In this document: positions 1 through 10,371 of the stretch, in pieces
Numbering within the stretch: position 1 is the stretch's first letter
Layout: every line of letters begins with the position of its first letter
Source: Pirellula staleyi DSM 6068
GTDB lineage: Bacteria > Planctomycetota > Planctomycetia > Pirellulales > Pirellulaceae
Assembly (NCBI GenBank): GCA_945900945.1
Contig: CAMDKL010000007.1
Span: forward strand, 1-64,000
Length of the DNA stretch: 64,000 nt
Direction: 5' to 3'
The notes under the pieces: generated by a model
Told to the model about the DNA's origin: nothing
Seen by the model: only the letters and a program-made list of their open reading frames with translations
Database searches by the model: none
Position numbers and translations under genes: made by a program

Positions 1-2
1 AT

Positions 3-152
3 CGGTTTTTTGCAAACGAAAACGTCACGCCTGAGAAGATTCACGCACCCCACTACGCGAGGACTAAGCAGCGCATCTCGGAGCATCCGGTTTGCCTGTT
101 AGTACAAGACACCACCGAGCTCGATCTGACGCGGCCCAATCAGCAAGTGTAA
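3..152 (+). pseudogene. IS4-family (Tn5-like) transposase remnant
   Basis: Frame 3 reads RFFANENVTPEKIHAPHYARTKQRISEHPVCLLVQDTTELDLTRPNQQV*, containing the QDTTELD motif typical of IS4/Tn5-type transposases. It is cut by the window start and a stop, with no continuation. Confidence 0.7.
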
Positions 153-233
153 GGTGCTGGGTCGTTGGCCCGGAAACACTAAAACAGCGCAACTTCAAAA
201 CTAGCGCCTCAGGCTCAATTAATCGCAAAAACA

Positions 234-584
234 TCAGGAATCAAAGTGGGAAGATCTCCTACGACCGTTAGAACCGTAGTATTGCGTACTTTCCTTCTTA
301 CGGCCATCGGTGAATACGCCAAAATACTCCGCGTACGCCTTCCATTTTTCACCAAAAGGCACCTTCAAAACGGTCGAAGGAGACCACACGTTAAAGTTGT
401 CCTCTTCAAAATCGTCCGGAACATTTCCGGATGTGGAGCTGCCTGCACCTCCCACCTCGTAATTAAATCCAAATCGCAATTCGAGATGGTTACCGATCCC
501 AAATCTCGCGATTATTTCCGGCAGACTATGTGTGTCATAAACTATTCGATTATCGATAAAAGAATAACTCGATTCGAGGACCAT
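234..584 (-). pseudogene. Outer-membrane beta-barrel/transporter-like C-terminal fragment
   Basis: 116-aa ORF with an alternating barrel-like pattern (HLELRFGFNYEVGG, WKAYAEYFGVFTDG). It has no signal peptide and abuts a truncated sulfatase. Confidence 0.4.
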
Positions 585-775
585 GCATCTGCCGCCAGTC
601 GTTTCATGTTCGGGGTACGAATATCGGTTGCACCGTAGGCTTCCGAATCCAACATGCTGTGGTCGTCGGCGATGAAGACGACAAAATTAGGTTTCTTCGT
701 GGATTGAACTTCATTCGCATAGAGAGGGCCACAAAGGAATGCCGCGATAGGCAACAATAGCAGCAGATGATTCAT
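542..775 (-). pseudogene. Truncated sulfatase N-terminus
   Basis: Signal peptide followed by KKPNFVVFIADDHSMLDSEAYGATDIRTPNMKRLAADA, a sulfatase N-terminal metal-site region. Homology ends before the CxPxR active site. Confidence 0.7.
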
Positions 776-1259
776 GGTTGGTGCATGGATGAAATCGGTA
801 ACGAATAGATGAATGGTGAGGATGCGAAACCAGTCAGCCGTTCTCGGCCTTCGCCCTCGAACGGCTAGATCTTAAGCTTAATCGTACTCTTTATCGATTG
901 AAGGGCCTTCGTGTAAAAGTCGGCCGCTTCTAGGTGACAAACCCCAAGACCTCGAGCGGAACACGGGGGCATTTTGCAGCCCTTGGGTGACGGGTGATTT
1001 CCAGGCCAGATATTCAATCATCTCAAACTTCGGCGATTTGCGAAGCGAAAAGACGCTGTCTGAGAGTAATTTACTGAGGACTCACTGCACCCTTCGCTTA
1101 GGGGTATTTTTTGCCGCTTAGCCGATTGACAACAGCGACGAAACTAGATTACAATCGAACCTAACGGTATCAGATGTAGGGATCTTAATAAAATTTTCGT
1201 ACAAAAATTTTGGTCTCTGCACAAATTTTGATGTTTTTTTTTAAAATTGCGAGGAATTT

Positions 1260-2357
1260 ATGAGACGAAATCGGAAGGGTTTCACGCTGGTTGAACTACT
1301 GGTCGTGATAGCCATTATTGGCATCTTGGTTGGCCTGCTATTGCCAGCCGTACAAGCGGCACGCGAGGCGGCGCGTCGAATGAGTTGCGGAAACAATATG
1401 AAACAACTTGCGCTCAGTTTTCATAATTATGAAAGCACCTACCAAAAAGTTCCCCGTTTGGCGAGCCATATGACTTGGACACGGACTTTGCCCGGTCTTG
1501 CCAATTCGAACTGGCACGGTTACTCGGCTCACGTCATGATCCTGCCTTATATCGAACAGACGGCTATCTTCCAGCAGTTTCAGTTCATGGATAGCCACTA
1601 CGAAACCGTTTTGAGGGCTCCGGTAACGATTCCGCCTCTTTACAACGCTCACCGCAAGATTGGCGGATTCGTTTGTCCCTCCGACCTTACTTACCCCGCT
1701 TCTTCTAACATTCAAGCGGGTACTGGTTGGGAGCTAGCCGAGTTGGGTTGGAATAACTATGGATGCAGTGAGGGATCTAACTCGGGCTACGCTGGTGGAG
1801 CTGGTGCTCCAGTAGGGTTTTCCGCCGGTGATCAGAACGGTTTCTTCAAGCGGGATAGAGAGACCGGATTCGGTGAGATTCCTGACGGCCTTTCTAACAC
1901 GATTATGCTTGCTGAGTTCAATAAGGGTGACAACACATCGGGCATTTTCTCGGCTATCGCTGGGGACTTCCCAAATGGTGTTAACTTCCCTGGGACTTGG
2001 ACACATCAGTTCCCAACGATAGCTGCGCTGAATACCTATGGAGCAGCGTGCTTAGCAGCGGGCCCAAGGAGTCACCGAAGCACCGCAGGTTTCCGATGGT
2101 CCGCGCCCGGATTCTACAATACGGCGATCAATACGGTTGCCACGCCGAATTGGACATTTCCAGCCTGCATGCCGTGTGCGGGTTGCGGACAGGGAGATTC
2201 GGGTGGAGTGTGGCCATCACGTAGTAGACATTCCGGTGGTGCACAGCATGGGATGGGTGACGGTTCGATACAATTCGTTTCGAATAGTATCAACCTGATT
2301 ACCTATCAAGGGCTCGGTAGTGCTAAGGGTGGTGACGTGTCTTCGATAGAGCAATAA
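1260..2357 (+). CDS. DUF1559 domain-containing pilin-like protein
   Basis: Prepilin N-terminus [39 protein letters not shown] and a C-terminal H-x-DG type motif ([21 protein letters not shown]). A GAGG RBS lies just upstream. Confidence 0.93.
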   Translation: MRRNRKGFTLVELLVVIAIIGILVGLLLPAVQAAREAARRMSCGNNMKQLALSFHNYESTYQKVPRLASHMTWTRTLPGLANSNWHGYSAHVMILPYIEQTAIFQQFQFMDSHYETVLRAPVTIPPLYNAHRKIGGFVCPSDLTYPASSNIQAGTGWELAELGWNNYGCSEGSNSGYAGGAGAPVGFSAGDQNGFFKRDRETGFGEIPDGLSNTIMLAEFNKGDNTSGIFSAIAGDFPNGVNFPGTWTHQFPTIAALNTYGAACLAAGPRSHRSTAGFRWSAPGFYNTAINTVATPNWTFPACMPCAGCGQGDSGGVWPSRSRHSGGAQHGMGDGSIQFVSNSINLITYQGLGSAKGGDVSSIEQ

Positions 2358-2402
2358 TCCTGTTTAAACAAGGTGTTGTTGACGATTAGTTTTTTTTCTA
2401 TT

Positions 2403-2437
2403 CCCACTCACGAGTTCATCGCTGAGTGGGTTTTTTT
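2403..2437 (+). terminator. Rho-independent terminator
   Basis: CCCACTCA ... TGAGTGGG perfect 8-bp stem followed by a T run, after the DUF1559 gene. Confidence 0.8.
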
Positions 2438-2461
2438 CTTAAGATCCATTGGAGGAATTGA

Positions 2462-2782
2462 ATGAGTTTAACTCGGTTCAGCGCGATCGCACTAGTAATA
2501 ATGAGTCTTGCCATTTCAGGATGCAGCGGTAGTCTTCCTGACGATAAAGTTGTTGTGACTTCGTCAGCTATCTCGGGTAGTGCGAGGGAAACACTCGAAG
2601 GAATTGAGAAATCCGGAGTGCTTGGAAGTACAATTACAGCTCTTGAATCCGACATCAACGGAATAAAATCAACCGATGCGGTAAAGGGAGAAGCACTCTC
2701 GAAGGCATACCGCGAGCTTCAGGGGCTGACAAAGGCCGACGAGATCAAGGCGAAGGCTAAAGAGATGATTGGTAAGTTGTAG
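2462..2782 (+). CDS. Small putative lipoprotein
   Basis: 106 aa with lipobox-like MSLAISGCSG and an upstream GGAGG RBS. Confidence 0.75.
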   Translation: MSLTRFSAIALVIMSLAISGCSGSLPDDKVVVTSSAISGSARETLEGIEKSGVLGSTITALESDINGIKSTDAVKGEALSKAYRELQGLTKADEIKAKAKEMIGKL

Positions 2783-4460
2783 AGGGTTTCCCTCGGGACA
2801 CCATTGTAGGACGATTGTCCTCAATTGTTCCCGCATCAACGGCAGAACGGGAACAGTTGATCACTTGGAGCAACGCTTGGGACGGTCAATACTGAAAAAG
2901 AAACCATGGAGACTGCGAACCGCTTGGATCGCAGTCTTCTTTTTTTTAGTTGTCGGATTTTTTGGCTGTCAAAACGAAGAGAGCACCCGTGGTTCACGCC
3001 CCGCATCGAATCCAACCACGCTGACATCTAGTCTTCCAACAGAGACTATTGGTCGCATCGAGCGATTCTGCGGAGACTGCCACCCGTTACCGTTTCCCTC
3101 CACGTTTCCGAAAGCAAATTGGGTGGAAGAGGTTCGTCAGGGATTTGATTTCTATATCGAATCCAATCGAACCGATCTGGAGGAACCTGTCCGACATGAC
3201 GTCGTGAAGTACTTTCAAGATTTGGCCCCTGACAAGGTATTGGTGCCGCGTGCAGATGCAATGAAACAGTCACTATCACCAGTTCAATTCCAGCGTGGTA
3301 AGGGCCTTGGGATAGCAGATTTATCCCCAGCAACGGCGCACGTCGTTTGGAATCCAGTCCAAAAAGCGGTTTATTTCACGGACATGAGAGGCGGCACTCT
3401 TCGATCGTGGACGCCATCAACTCAATTACACGCAATCCATTCGCCTAGTAGCGATAGAATCGTGGCGGAGGGTGTCAATATTTGTAGAGCGCATGCTTGT
3501 GACTGGGATCAAGATGGGACGCAAGACTACTTACTTGGCGAACTAGGAAGCTTTCCCGTTGGAGATCATCAAAAGGGACGAGTTTCATTGTTGTTTGGCG
3601 GTCCAAACGGTTTTCTAGAGACAATAATTCTGGCAGAAGATTTGGGGCGTGTAGTTGAGGCAAAACCGTTCGATTACGACGACGACGGTGATACCGATGT
3701 ATTGGTCGCAGAATTTGGATGGAGGAAAACTGGGGCTCTCAAACTATTGCGCAATATAGGAGGCACAGTCCGGGCACCAATAATACAAGTCGAGATACTT
3801 GATCCAAGGCATGGAGCATTGGGTGTAGAGATTGCGGACTTGGACGGAGATTCGAAATTGGATTTCGTTGTCGCGTATGGGCAGGAATTCGAGACAGTCG
3901 AGGTGTATCTCAGTCGAGGTGCTGGGAGATTTGAGCATCAGGTCATCATGCGGCTTCCAGACCCATCCTACAATTCGAGCTCAATTCAAATTGCAGATTT
4001 GGACCAAGATGGGCGATTGGACATTGTGCATACGTGTGGCGATACCATGGATGCATTGTTGCCAAAACCGTATCACGGTCTTCGGTGGATTCGCAATTTG
4101 GGAAACGGGGAATGGGAGAATCGCGAGCTTGGACTGCTCGTAGGTGCGCTTCAGTCGACCGTTGCGGACTTCGACGGCGATGGAGATCTAGACATTGCAG
4201 CCGTGGGGCTTTTTCCGATGGCGTATTTGGATGGCCCTGGGGCTTATGATTCTATCTGTTGGTGGGAGCAAAAGGAAAATCTTGAGTTTACACGTCATTC
4301 CATCGAGCGAGATCATTGTGCGCATGCTTGCTGTACGACCGGGGATGTCAACGGAGATGGACGTATCGACTTGATTGTTGGCGAATGGCAATCGGAGGAT
4401 AAATCTTCCTTTCGCGTTTTCTTGAATTTCAAAGCGGAAGCGAGCCCCGCGCTTCGGTAG
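2769..4460 (+). CDS. FG-GAP/VCBS repeat lipoprotein with CxxCH cytochrome-like motif (true start uncertain, probably downstream)
   Basis: Lipobox VVGFFGC, heme-binding-type motif FCGDCHPLP, then multiple D-x-D-x-D-G calcium-type FG-GAP repeats. Confidence 0.8.
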   Translation: MVSCRGFPSGHHCRTIVLNCSRINGRTGTVDHLEQRLGRSILKKKPWRLRTAWIAVFFFLVVGFFGCQNEESTRGSRPASNPTTLTSSLPTETIGRIERFCGDCHPLPFPSTFPKANWVEEVRQGFDFYIESNRTDLEEPVRHDVVKYFQDLAPDKVLVPRADAMKQSLSPVQFQRGKGLGIADLSPATAHVVWNPVQKAVYFTDMRGGTLRSWTPSTQLHAIHSPSSDRIVAEGVNICRAHACDWDQDGTQDYLLGELGSFPVGDHQKGRVSLLFGGPNGFLETIILAEDLGRVVEAKPFDYDDDGDTDVLVAEFGWRKTGALKLLRNIGGTVRAPIIQVEILDPRHGALGVEIADLDGDSKLDFVVAYGQEFETVEVYLSRGAGRFEHQVIMRLPDPSYNSSSIQIADLDQDGRLDIVHTCGDTMDALLPKPYHGLRWIRNLGNGEWENRELGLLVGALQSTVADFDGDGDLDIAAVGLFPMAYLDGPGAYDSICWWEQKENLEFTRHSIERDHCAHACCTTGDVNGDGRIDLIVGEWQSEDKSSFRVFLNFKAEASPALR

Positions 4461-4598
4461 CCAAGACGGCTAAACGATCCGCAGCTCAAGGAGGTCGGGT
4501 TTTTCCAAAAGCGGCAGCAGCGGCGCATGCAAATACCGCAGGCTTGTCCTGCGGATAGTTCTGCTTCAAGGCTACATCCAAGCCGTCGAGCTCCGCGA

Positions 4599-6323
4599 CT
4601 ACAGTCTAGGCTCGACCATTTGATTGAACTCGTTGACTCTGAGATTGTCAACAACTTGAGCCGTTCCATCGGGCCAGGTTATTTCTGTTTGTCGAAGCTC
4701 TTCGTCGAATGGAAAAGCACAGTGCACTAAATACGGGTTTTGAGAAAGGTAACTACCTCCGCCAACAATGTTTCGCAGATAGCTCTTCTTGTCGGTTCGA
4801 AAGACTATTCTCGCTCCAATGCAGTCGCGATTCGATTTTCTTCCAATAAGCTCCAGACTGCACCATTTGCCTTTCGTCTTCGTTTGGTTCTCGAGAATCG
4901 CTGCAAGTTGATTGACGTTTGACATCACAAGATCCATATCCCCATCTCGGTCGAAATCAAATCCAGCGACGCCGCGACCTCGCCACTTTCTACCGAAGTA
5001 GGTCGACGGACCAAACTGTTGCCGCGTCAATTTCCCACGCCCATTGTTTAGCAAAAGCAAAGGAAATTGATCAACTGTGTTTCCCGGAGGGAATCGAAGC
5101 ACGTGGCCATTCGCAACGACAATGTCTTCGTCCCCGTCAGAATCGAAATCAGCGGCAACTGTTCCGAATGCTACAAACAACGTACCGAGCGCCGTAATCC
5201 CGGTAGAAGATGTTACGTGTCGGAAATTCGAATTACCATCATTCTTATAAAGAGCGAATGTCTCGTTTTCGTAGTTGCAAACCCATAGGTCGGGCCTAAG
5301 ATCCCCGTCAAAATCCAGGACCGAAACGCCCATGCTTCCATTGGATGTACCGCGTTCATCGAGGGCCGTACCACTCGCAATTCCCTGCTCTTCGAACTTT
5401 CCGCTTCCTTGATTGACGTAGAGGAAGTTATTGACCGCATCATTTGCAACATAGACATCCAGCTTGGAATCTTGATTGAAATCGGCACAGACGACGCCAA
5501 GTCCTTTTCCTTCGGCAACGAGTCCCACTTCTGAAGTTACCGATCGAAAAGATCCGTTGCCATTGTTCATGAAAATGACATCCTGCAGTCCCTTATATGC
5601 ACCAGGTGGACAGATTTCTCGGATGCCAACCGAAGACTTACACTCCGGATTTTTCTCCCACGACCAATCTACGTAGTTCGCAACATAGAGATCGAGAAAT
5701 CCGTCGTTGTCAAAATCTCCAAACCCAGCGCTGGTACTCCAGAGAGCGTTATCAAGGCCAAAGGAGGCTGCCAATTCAAGAAATGTTCCTTCCCCCTGAT
5801 TCACAAACAGCTGCAAACCACCATAGCCCGTAACGAGCAGGTCAGGAAAACCATCATTGTTGATATCGCCAGCCGACGCTCCCTGAGAATAAAATTTCAC
5901 AGAATCCGAATTAGACGGACGCGAAACGTTTGCAAAGTCTTTGCCCGCATCGTTTCGCCACAAAGTTCCTGGGATCGGGGTCAACGTCTTTGATTCAGTG
6001 ATCAGACCTCCGCCAGGAAAAAATAGATCCGGCCAACCGTCACGATCGTAATCGAGGACAGCCAAACCGCCGCCCATGGCTTCGAGATAGGTAAATTCGT
6101 TTTGCTCCTCGCCGTTGCGATACGGATGTTCCACATGGAGTTCCGCTGTAAGGTCAGTGAACACAACCTCAGTCTCACTGTTACGAGAGGCGTTGTTACT
6201 AGAACCGATAGAAGCAGATGAGACAGGAAGCGATTTTGCGGAGTCCTTGCACCCAGGAGCAATCATAAAGCAGTACGAAATACAGAGGCAGGATAGGCAC
6301 TTTAGTTTGAAATGCACGGACAT
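4599..6323 (-). CDS. CRTAC1-like FG-GAP repeat protein with ASPIC/UnbV C-terminus
   Basis: Lipobox IAPGC, repeated GDFDNDGFLDLY-type motifs, C-terminal IGARI...WPDGTAQVVDNL (ASPIC/UnbV). Confidence 0.88.
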   Translation of the reverse strand: MSVHFKLKCLSCLCISYCFMIAPGCKDSAKSLPVSSASIGSSNNASRNSETEVVFTDLTAELHVEHPYRNGEEQNEFTYLEAMGGGLAVLDYDRDGWPDLFFPGGGLITESKTLTPIPGTLWRNDAGKDFANVSRPSNSDSVKFYSQGASAGDINNDGFPDLLVTGYGGLQLFVNQGEGTFLELAASFGLDNALWSTSAGFGDFDNDGFLDLYVANYVDWSWEKNPECKSSVGIREICPPGAYKGLQDVIFMNNGNGSFRSVTSEVGLVAEGKGLGVVCADFNQDSKLDVYVANDAVNNFLYVNQGSGKFEEQGIASGTALDERGTSNGSMGVSVLDFDGDLRPDLWVCNYENETFALYKNDGNSNFRHVTSSTGITALGTLFVAFGTVAADFDSDGDEDIVVANGHVLRFPPGNTVDQFPLLLLNNGRGKLTRQQFGPSTYFGRKWRGRGVAGFDFDRDGDMDLVMSNVNQLAAILENQTKTKGKWCSLELIGRKSNRDCIGARIVFRTDKKSYLRNIVGGGSYLSQNPYLVHCAFPFDEELRQTEITWPDGTAQVVDNLRVNEFNQMVEPRL

Positions 6324-6422
6324 TGGTTATTGCAATTTTCAGATTGGGTTTTTGGGTTGAGCCGCAGGCGCTAGCCGCGTTATGAGTCGCGATTCGTGCA
6401 AGTGCGTTGCCTAGCGAAGTCA

Positions 6423-6466
6423 GGCCCGGGGCTAACGCCCGCCGGTTCACGAAATCACAAAGTAAA
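6423..6466. repeat. Partial copy of dispersed hairpin repeat core
   Basis: GGCCCGGGGCTAACGCCCGCCGGTTCACGAAATCACAAAGTAAA. Confidence 0.8.
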
Positions 6467-6536
6467 CAGCATTGGGATCGCGCCCTGTGCCTACGGTTCA
6501 GTTTAACGGCAAACCTTAGGCTGGATGATTCGCTAC

Positions 6537-7913
6537 CTACTTTTTTGTTACAAAGGAACGGTGGTATGCAGCACGCTTTTTATCCTCGGGCGTCATGTTC
6601 TTTTTGCTCTCGAAAAAATTAGCTATCGCCTCGTGTGCCTCCGAGTTCGTGGGATCGTATGAAAATACGCTTTGAAGCCAAAAGAGGCCAGTTCGTTCGG
6701 ATTCGTGTTCGAGAACGATCTTTCCGATCATGATTCGCGACTGCGTGTCTTGAAGATCCTTGCGGAGCACCTCTTGTAATACGGTGACTTGGTCGAGGGA
6801 TGCTCTAGCGGCGCGCGTAATTGCAAAATTCTCTTCTGCTTCTTTTTGTAGCCTAAGCCCTCTAAGAGCAACTGCGTAAGAATACCGAGCAATCGAATCA
6901 AGCGGGTGAACCTTTAAGGCAATCTCAAGGTACTTTCGGGCCACGGCAAAGTCACCGAGTTCCGTCTCTAGGATCCCAAGTTCTGACGCAGCAACAAATC
7001 TCTCTGGTATTTCATCCATGCAGCGGTAGGAGTCGAGTAGATCCTGATAGCTTGATTTCAAGACTTCGTGTAGTAGTGTACGGGCTTTCTCGGTTTCACC
7101 AAGGGTTTTGTAGCAACGTGCCATGCCTGTTTTTGCAGCCAAAGCGGAGGCCCCCGAATTACACGATTGAAAAAACTTCAATGCCTCTTCCGGACGCTTT
7201 TGATCCAGCAGCACACGTGCAAGGTTGTAGGTTGCCTTCTGATACTTGCGGTCTTTTTCGATCGCTTTTTTGTACTGAGCCTCTGCCTCAGTCGCTCGGG
7301 AAAGGTGTTCATTGATTCTCGCGATTCGATAGTTTGCAACCGGTTCCCACGGTGCGTTCTCCTCCCAAACTTTGAGAAGTTCCATCGCATTATCGAACCG
7401 CGAGACCGCAGTTAGTCCATTCGCGTACGAATCGATGATTTCTCCAACTTCCGCATTTGGCCCTTCGAGCCATAGATTCAATCGATCTTCGACCTCTTTG
7501 GTTAGTCGGCCCAGGCTTGCTGCCGCAAGGTCCTGTTCGCGATCCAGTCGCCTCGGATCGAAACCCTTTTTGAACGCAACCTTCAGGTGATTAGACATCT
7601 TATCTAGATTACCCCGCTTTCGCTCCGTCCTTGCTTGTAGGAAATCGGACAGTGCATTGGACGAAGAAATGGACCGAGACACATTCAACCACCAGTCAGC
7701 GGAATCCAATCTCTGGGATGCGATCGCATTCTGTGCCATCGAGTTGGCAAATCCAACGATTCCACCCGTCCAAAAGAATGCCAACAACAAACATACAAGC
7801 ACCGCGAATAAGGCTTTGTGGCGCAAGGACTTCGTTCGCTTGGCATTTTCTTGATCCTGCGATTTGCTGTTCGACTTCCTATTGGATTTATCCAGCTTTT
7901 TTAGATTTGTCAT
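6537..7913 (-). CDS. TPR repeat membrane-anchored protein
   Basis: N-terminal TM (FAVLVCLLLAFFWTGGIVGF) followed by multiple TPR-like helical pairs (YRIARINEHLSRATEAEAQYKKAIEKD...). Confidence 0.8.
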   Translation of the reverse strand: MTNLKKLDKSNRKSNSKSQDQENAKRTKSLRHKALFAVLVCLLLAFFWTGGIVGFANSMAQNAIASQRLDSADWWLNVSRSISSSNALSDFLQARTERKRGNLDKMSNHLKVAFKKGFDPRRLDREQDLAAASLGRLTKEVEDRLNLWLEGPNAEVGEIIDSYANGLTAVSRFDNAMELLKVWEENAPWEPVANYRIARINEHLSRATEAEAQYKKAIEKDRKYQKATYNLARVLLDQKRPEEALKFFQSCNSGASALAAKTGMARCYKTLGETEKARTLLHEVLKSSYQDLLDSYRCMDEIPERFVAASELGILETELGDFAVARKYLEIALKVHPLDSIARYSYAVALRGLRLQKEAEENFAITRAARASLDQVTVLQEVLRKDLQDTQSRIMIGKIVLEHESERTGLFWLQSVFSYDPTNSEAHEAIANFFESKKNMTPEDKKRAAYHRSFVTKK

Positions 7914-7962
7914 TATTCCTTCAGGAAATTAAAAACTCAGCCGCAGGCGCTAGCCGCAGGCG

Positions 7963-8399
7963 CTAGCCGCGACGCGATGATTTGCGACCAAAAACACGGC
8001 TCAACCCAAAAAACATGGCCGGAAAAAGAAGTAAGGCGATCGGCAGGCTGAAGCCTACCTGCCGCGTGGGCGTTTTGGCATGATGAGTATATCGTAAGAC
8101 GGCAGTTTTTCCGAGCGAATGAGTCGCTTGTTGATTTCCTTCATTTCTTGTCTTGGCACGATGACACCTGTCGGATAGTTTCCTTCCACGAGAACAATGC
8201 TTGGATGTTGGCCTTTCCCAGTCATACGCGAAGCGCACACTCGAAAGACCTGCCAACATGTTAGCAAGGCGCCATTCCATTTTTTCTGCAACGATGACCA
8301 GCATCGCTCGATTGGATGGTATTTGCTGTGATAAAGTGGATAGTAAACTAGTCGAATCTCTAAGCCTGACCAGTCACTGAACGCAACGATACGTTCCAT
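7963..8399 (-). pseudogene. ISAzo13-family transposase C-terminal remnant
   Basis: ORF 8055..8399 reads LEIRLVYYPLYHSKYHPIERCWSSLQKKWNG...MTGKGQHPS...YPTGVIV...LPSYDILIMP, matching the ISAzo13 C-terminal pattern. No upstream catalytic region. Confidence 0.8.
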
Positions 8400-8403
8400 C
8401 CGT

Positions 8404-8455
8404 TCGTACTCGTACTCGTACTCAGCGAAGCGGTACTCGTACTCGATCGCTTGTC
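8404..8455. repeat. Short tandem TACTCG-rich repeat
   Basis: cgtactcgtactcgtactcagcgaagcggtactcgtactcgatcg, repeated TACTCG hexamers between the PP2C gene and the IS remnant. Confidence 0.7.
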
Positions 8456-8533
8456 ATCGAGTACGCGTAAGGATGCTCGTCAAATCGAACTGACCATTTC
8501 AGGTAGTTTTCAGGCCGCCGCTCGCGTAAACGG

Positions 8534-10216
8534 TTACTCGTCGCGGGCAACGATGACCAAACACATATCGTCCTCTTGTTCGCAGCCGACAATATGTTTG
8601 GTGACACGGTCAATGATCTCGTTACCCGCACGCTGGATATCCCCTGCACATTCCGCCACCCGCTGACGAACTTGGTCGATCGAGAACTGGGCTCCCTGAG
8701 CATTGGGGGCTTCAAAGATTCCATCCGTATACAACGTCATGGATTCGCCAGGTAGGATGTCCATCTCAAAGGCATCGAATGGGATATCGGTCATAATGCC
8801 TAGGGGAGGACCGCCCACATCGGATCCAGGTTCTTGGATCGACTTGTTTTGCATGAGCATGATGGGTGGCATGTGCCCGGCGATGACAATCGTTGCCTTG
8901 TGAGCAACGCAGTCCAAAACGATAACGGCCATCGTAATAAACTTTTCGACTCCCAAGGCAGTGATTCGATCGTTGAGCGTTGCCATAGCCAATCGGGGAT
9001 CGGCAATCGTTGCAAAGGCAAACCGCCACTCGGCAGACAGCTTGGCCATGAACATGGCGGCTGCTACCCCGTGCCCTACCACGTCGGCGATAACGATAGC
9101 AATGCGATTATTGCTTAGCTCAATATAGTCAAAATAGTCGCCGCCGATCTGTTCGGCTGGGTTGTAGTATTGAAAGAAAGAGTAGCCGGGAATTTTGGGG
9201 GCGGCTTTTGGGAGAAACGCTAATTGTACTTGACTTGCCAATTCTAGGTCTTGTTCGACTAACCGTCGTTTAACATCTTTTTCGTGTAACTGTGCATTTT
9301 CGATTGCGATGCCTGCTTGGTTTGCAACGCCAACTAAAACTTCAAGATCTTTGCTTTCGAAACCTCCTTTTTGCTGCACGGTATCGATCTGAATTGCACC
9401 GATTGCATCTCCATCGCTATTAAGGAGTGGGGCAACGATCATGGACCGAATGCGAAAATCTGCAATGCTCTGACTCAGTTCAAAACGGGCATCGCTCCCG
9501 GCGTCGAGTGAGATAATGGCTTCTTTGGTCTGCATAACCTCGCGTAAGACTGTTTTGGAGACTCGTACCATCTCTTCTTGGTCAGGTCGTCGAGTCTTGA
9601 TCCATTTCGGCTTAAGTTGTCCGTCGCCGTCATTGAGGATAATAAAACCACGATCCGCCTGAATGAAGATTGTGAATAGTGTGTCCAAAACCTTTGGAAG
9701 CACATCGTCCAAGGTAACGGCTCTCGCAAGATTCTTCATGATCTCGAGGATCGCAGCCAGCTTGGCTTCCGGAGACGCGCTCAACTGGGCTCCGTATTGG
9801 CTGCCACGAACATCTAGCTTGGCGGTAACGGATAGAGTGGAACTCCCGTCATCGCCATCGTCGACGATCATTATGCCAAACGCCGAACCCTCGGACATCG
9901 TATTGGCAGTCAAGGCCGAAGATTCAGCCTCTTCGTGAAAGTTCAATTCGATATCGCATATCCGAATCGTATCCCCTTCCAGAAGTTTTGTTGACTCATT
10001 GATCAGTCGACCGTTTACAAACGTGCCGTTGCGGCTTTTGAGGTCTTCCAAAACGAAGTTCGAGCCACTCTTGGAGATTTTGGCGTGCTGTCTCGAAACG
10101 GAACCGCTTTCGAGAACAATGTCGCAGTCGGGATGTCGTCCCATGACGTATTGACTATTTTCCAAGGGATAGCGGCGTCCCATGGCGGGCCCAGTAATTG
10201 CATCCAAATATGGCAT
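8534..10216 (-). CDS. FHA-GAF-SpoIIE/PP2C-type serine phosphatase
   Basis: N-terminal FHA (GRHPDCDIVLESGSVSRQHAKI), GAF region, C-terminal PPM/SpoIIE motifs (GGDYFDYIELSNNRIAIVIADVVGHGVAAAMFMA, LYTDGIFEA). Confidence 0.92.
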   Translation of the reverse strand: MPYLDAITGPAMGRRYPLENSQYVMGRHPDCDIVLESGSVSRQHAKISKSGSNFVLEDLKSRNGTFVNGRLINESTKLLEGDTIRICDIELNFHEEAESSALTANTMSEGSAFGIMIVDDGDDGSSTLSVTAKLDVRGSQYGAQLSASPEAKLAAILEIMKNLARAVTLDDVLPKVLDTLFTIFIQADRGFIILNDGDGQLKPKWIKTRRPDQEEMVRVSKTVLREVMQTKEAIISLDAGSDARFELSQSIADFRIRSMIVAPLLNSDGDAIGAIQIDTVQQKGGFESKDLEVLVGVANQAGIAIENAQLHEKDVKRRLVEQDLELASQVQLAFLPKAAPKIPGYSFFQYYNPAEQIGGDYFDYIELSNNRIAIVIADVVGHGVAAAMFMAKLSAEWRFAFATIADPRLAMATLNDRITALGVEKFITMAVIVLDCVAHKATIVIAGHMPPIMLMQNKSIQEPGSDVGGPPLGIMTDIPFDAFEMDILPGESMTLYTDGIFEAPNAQGAQFSIDQVRQRVAECAGDIQRAGNEIIDRVTKHIVGCEQEDDMCLVIVARDE

Positions 10217-10371
10217 AGTAAAAATCGGCGAAACCGTCAGAGGTGGAAGTGAGTTTCCGATATGATAACTCTTTGATCGGATCTCCGGTATTTGACCGTG
10301 AGATTTTATTCCAGAGCCAGCGGCTCAGATTAAGGACTGTATTTTAGCGTACCTGGATATGCTCTCGCGAT

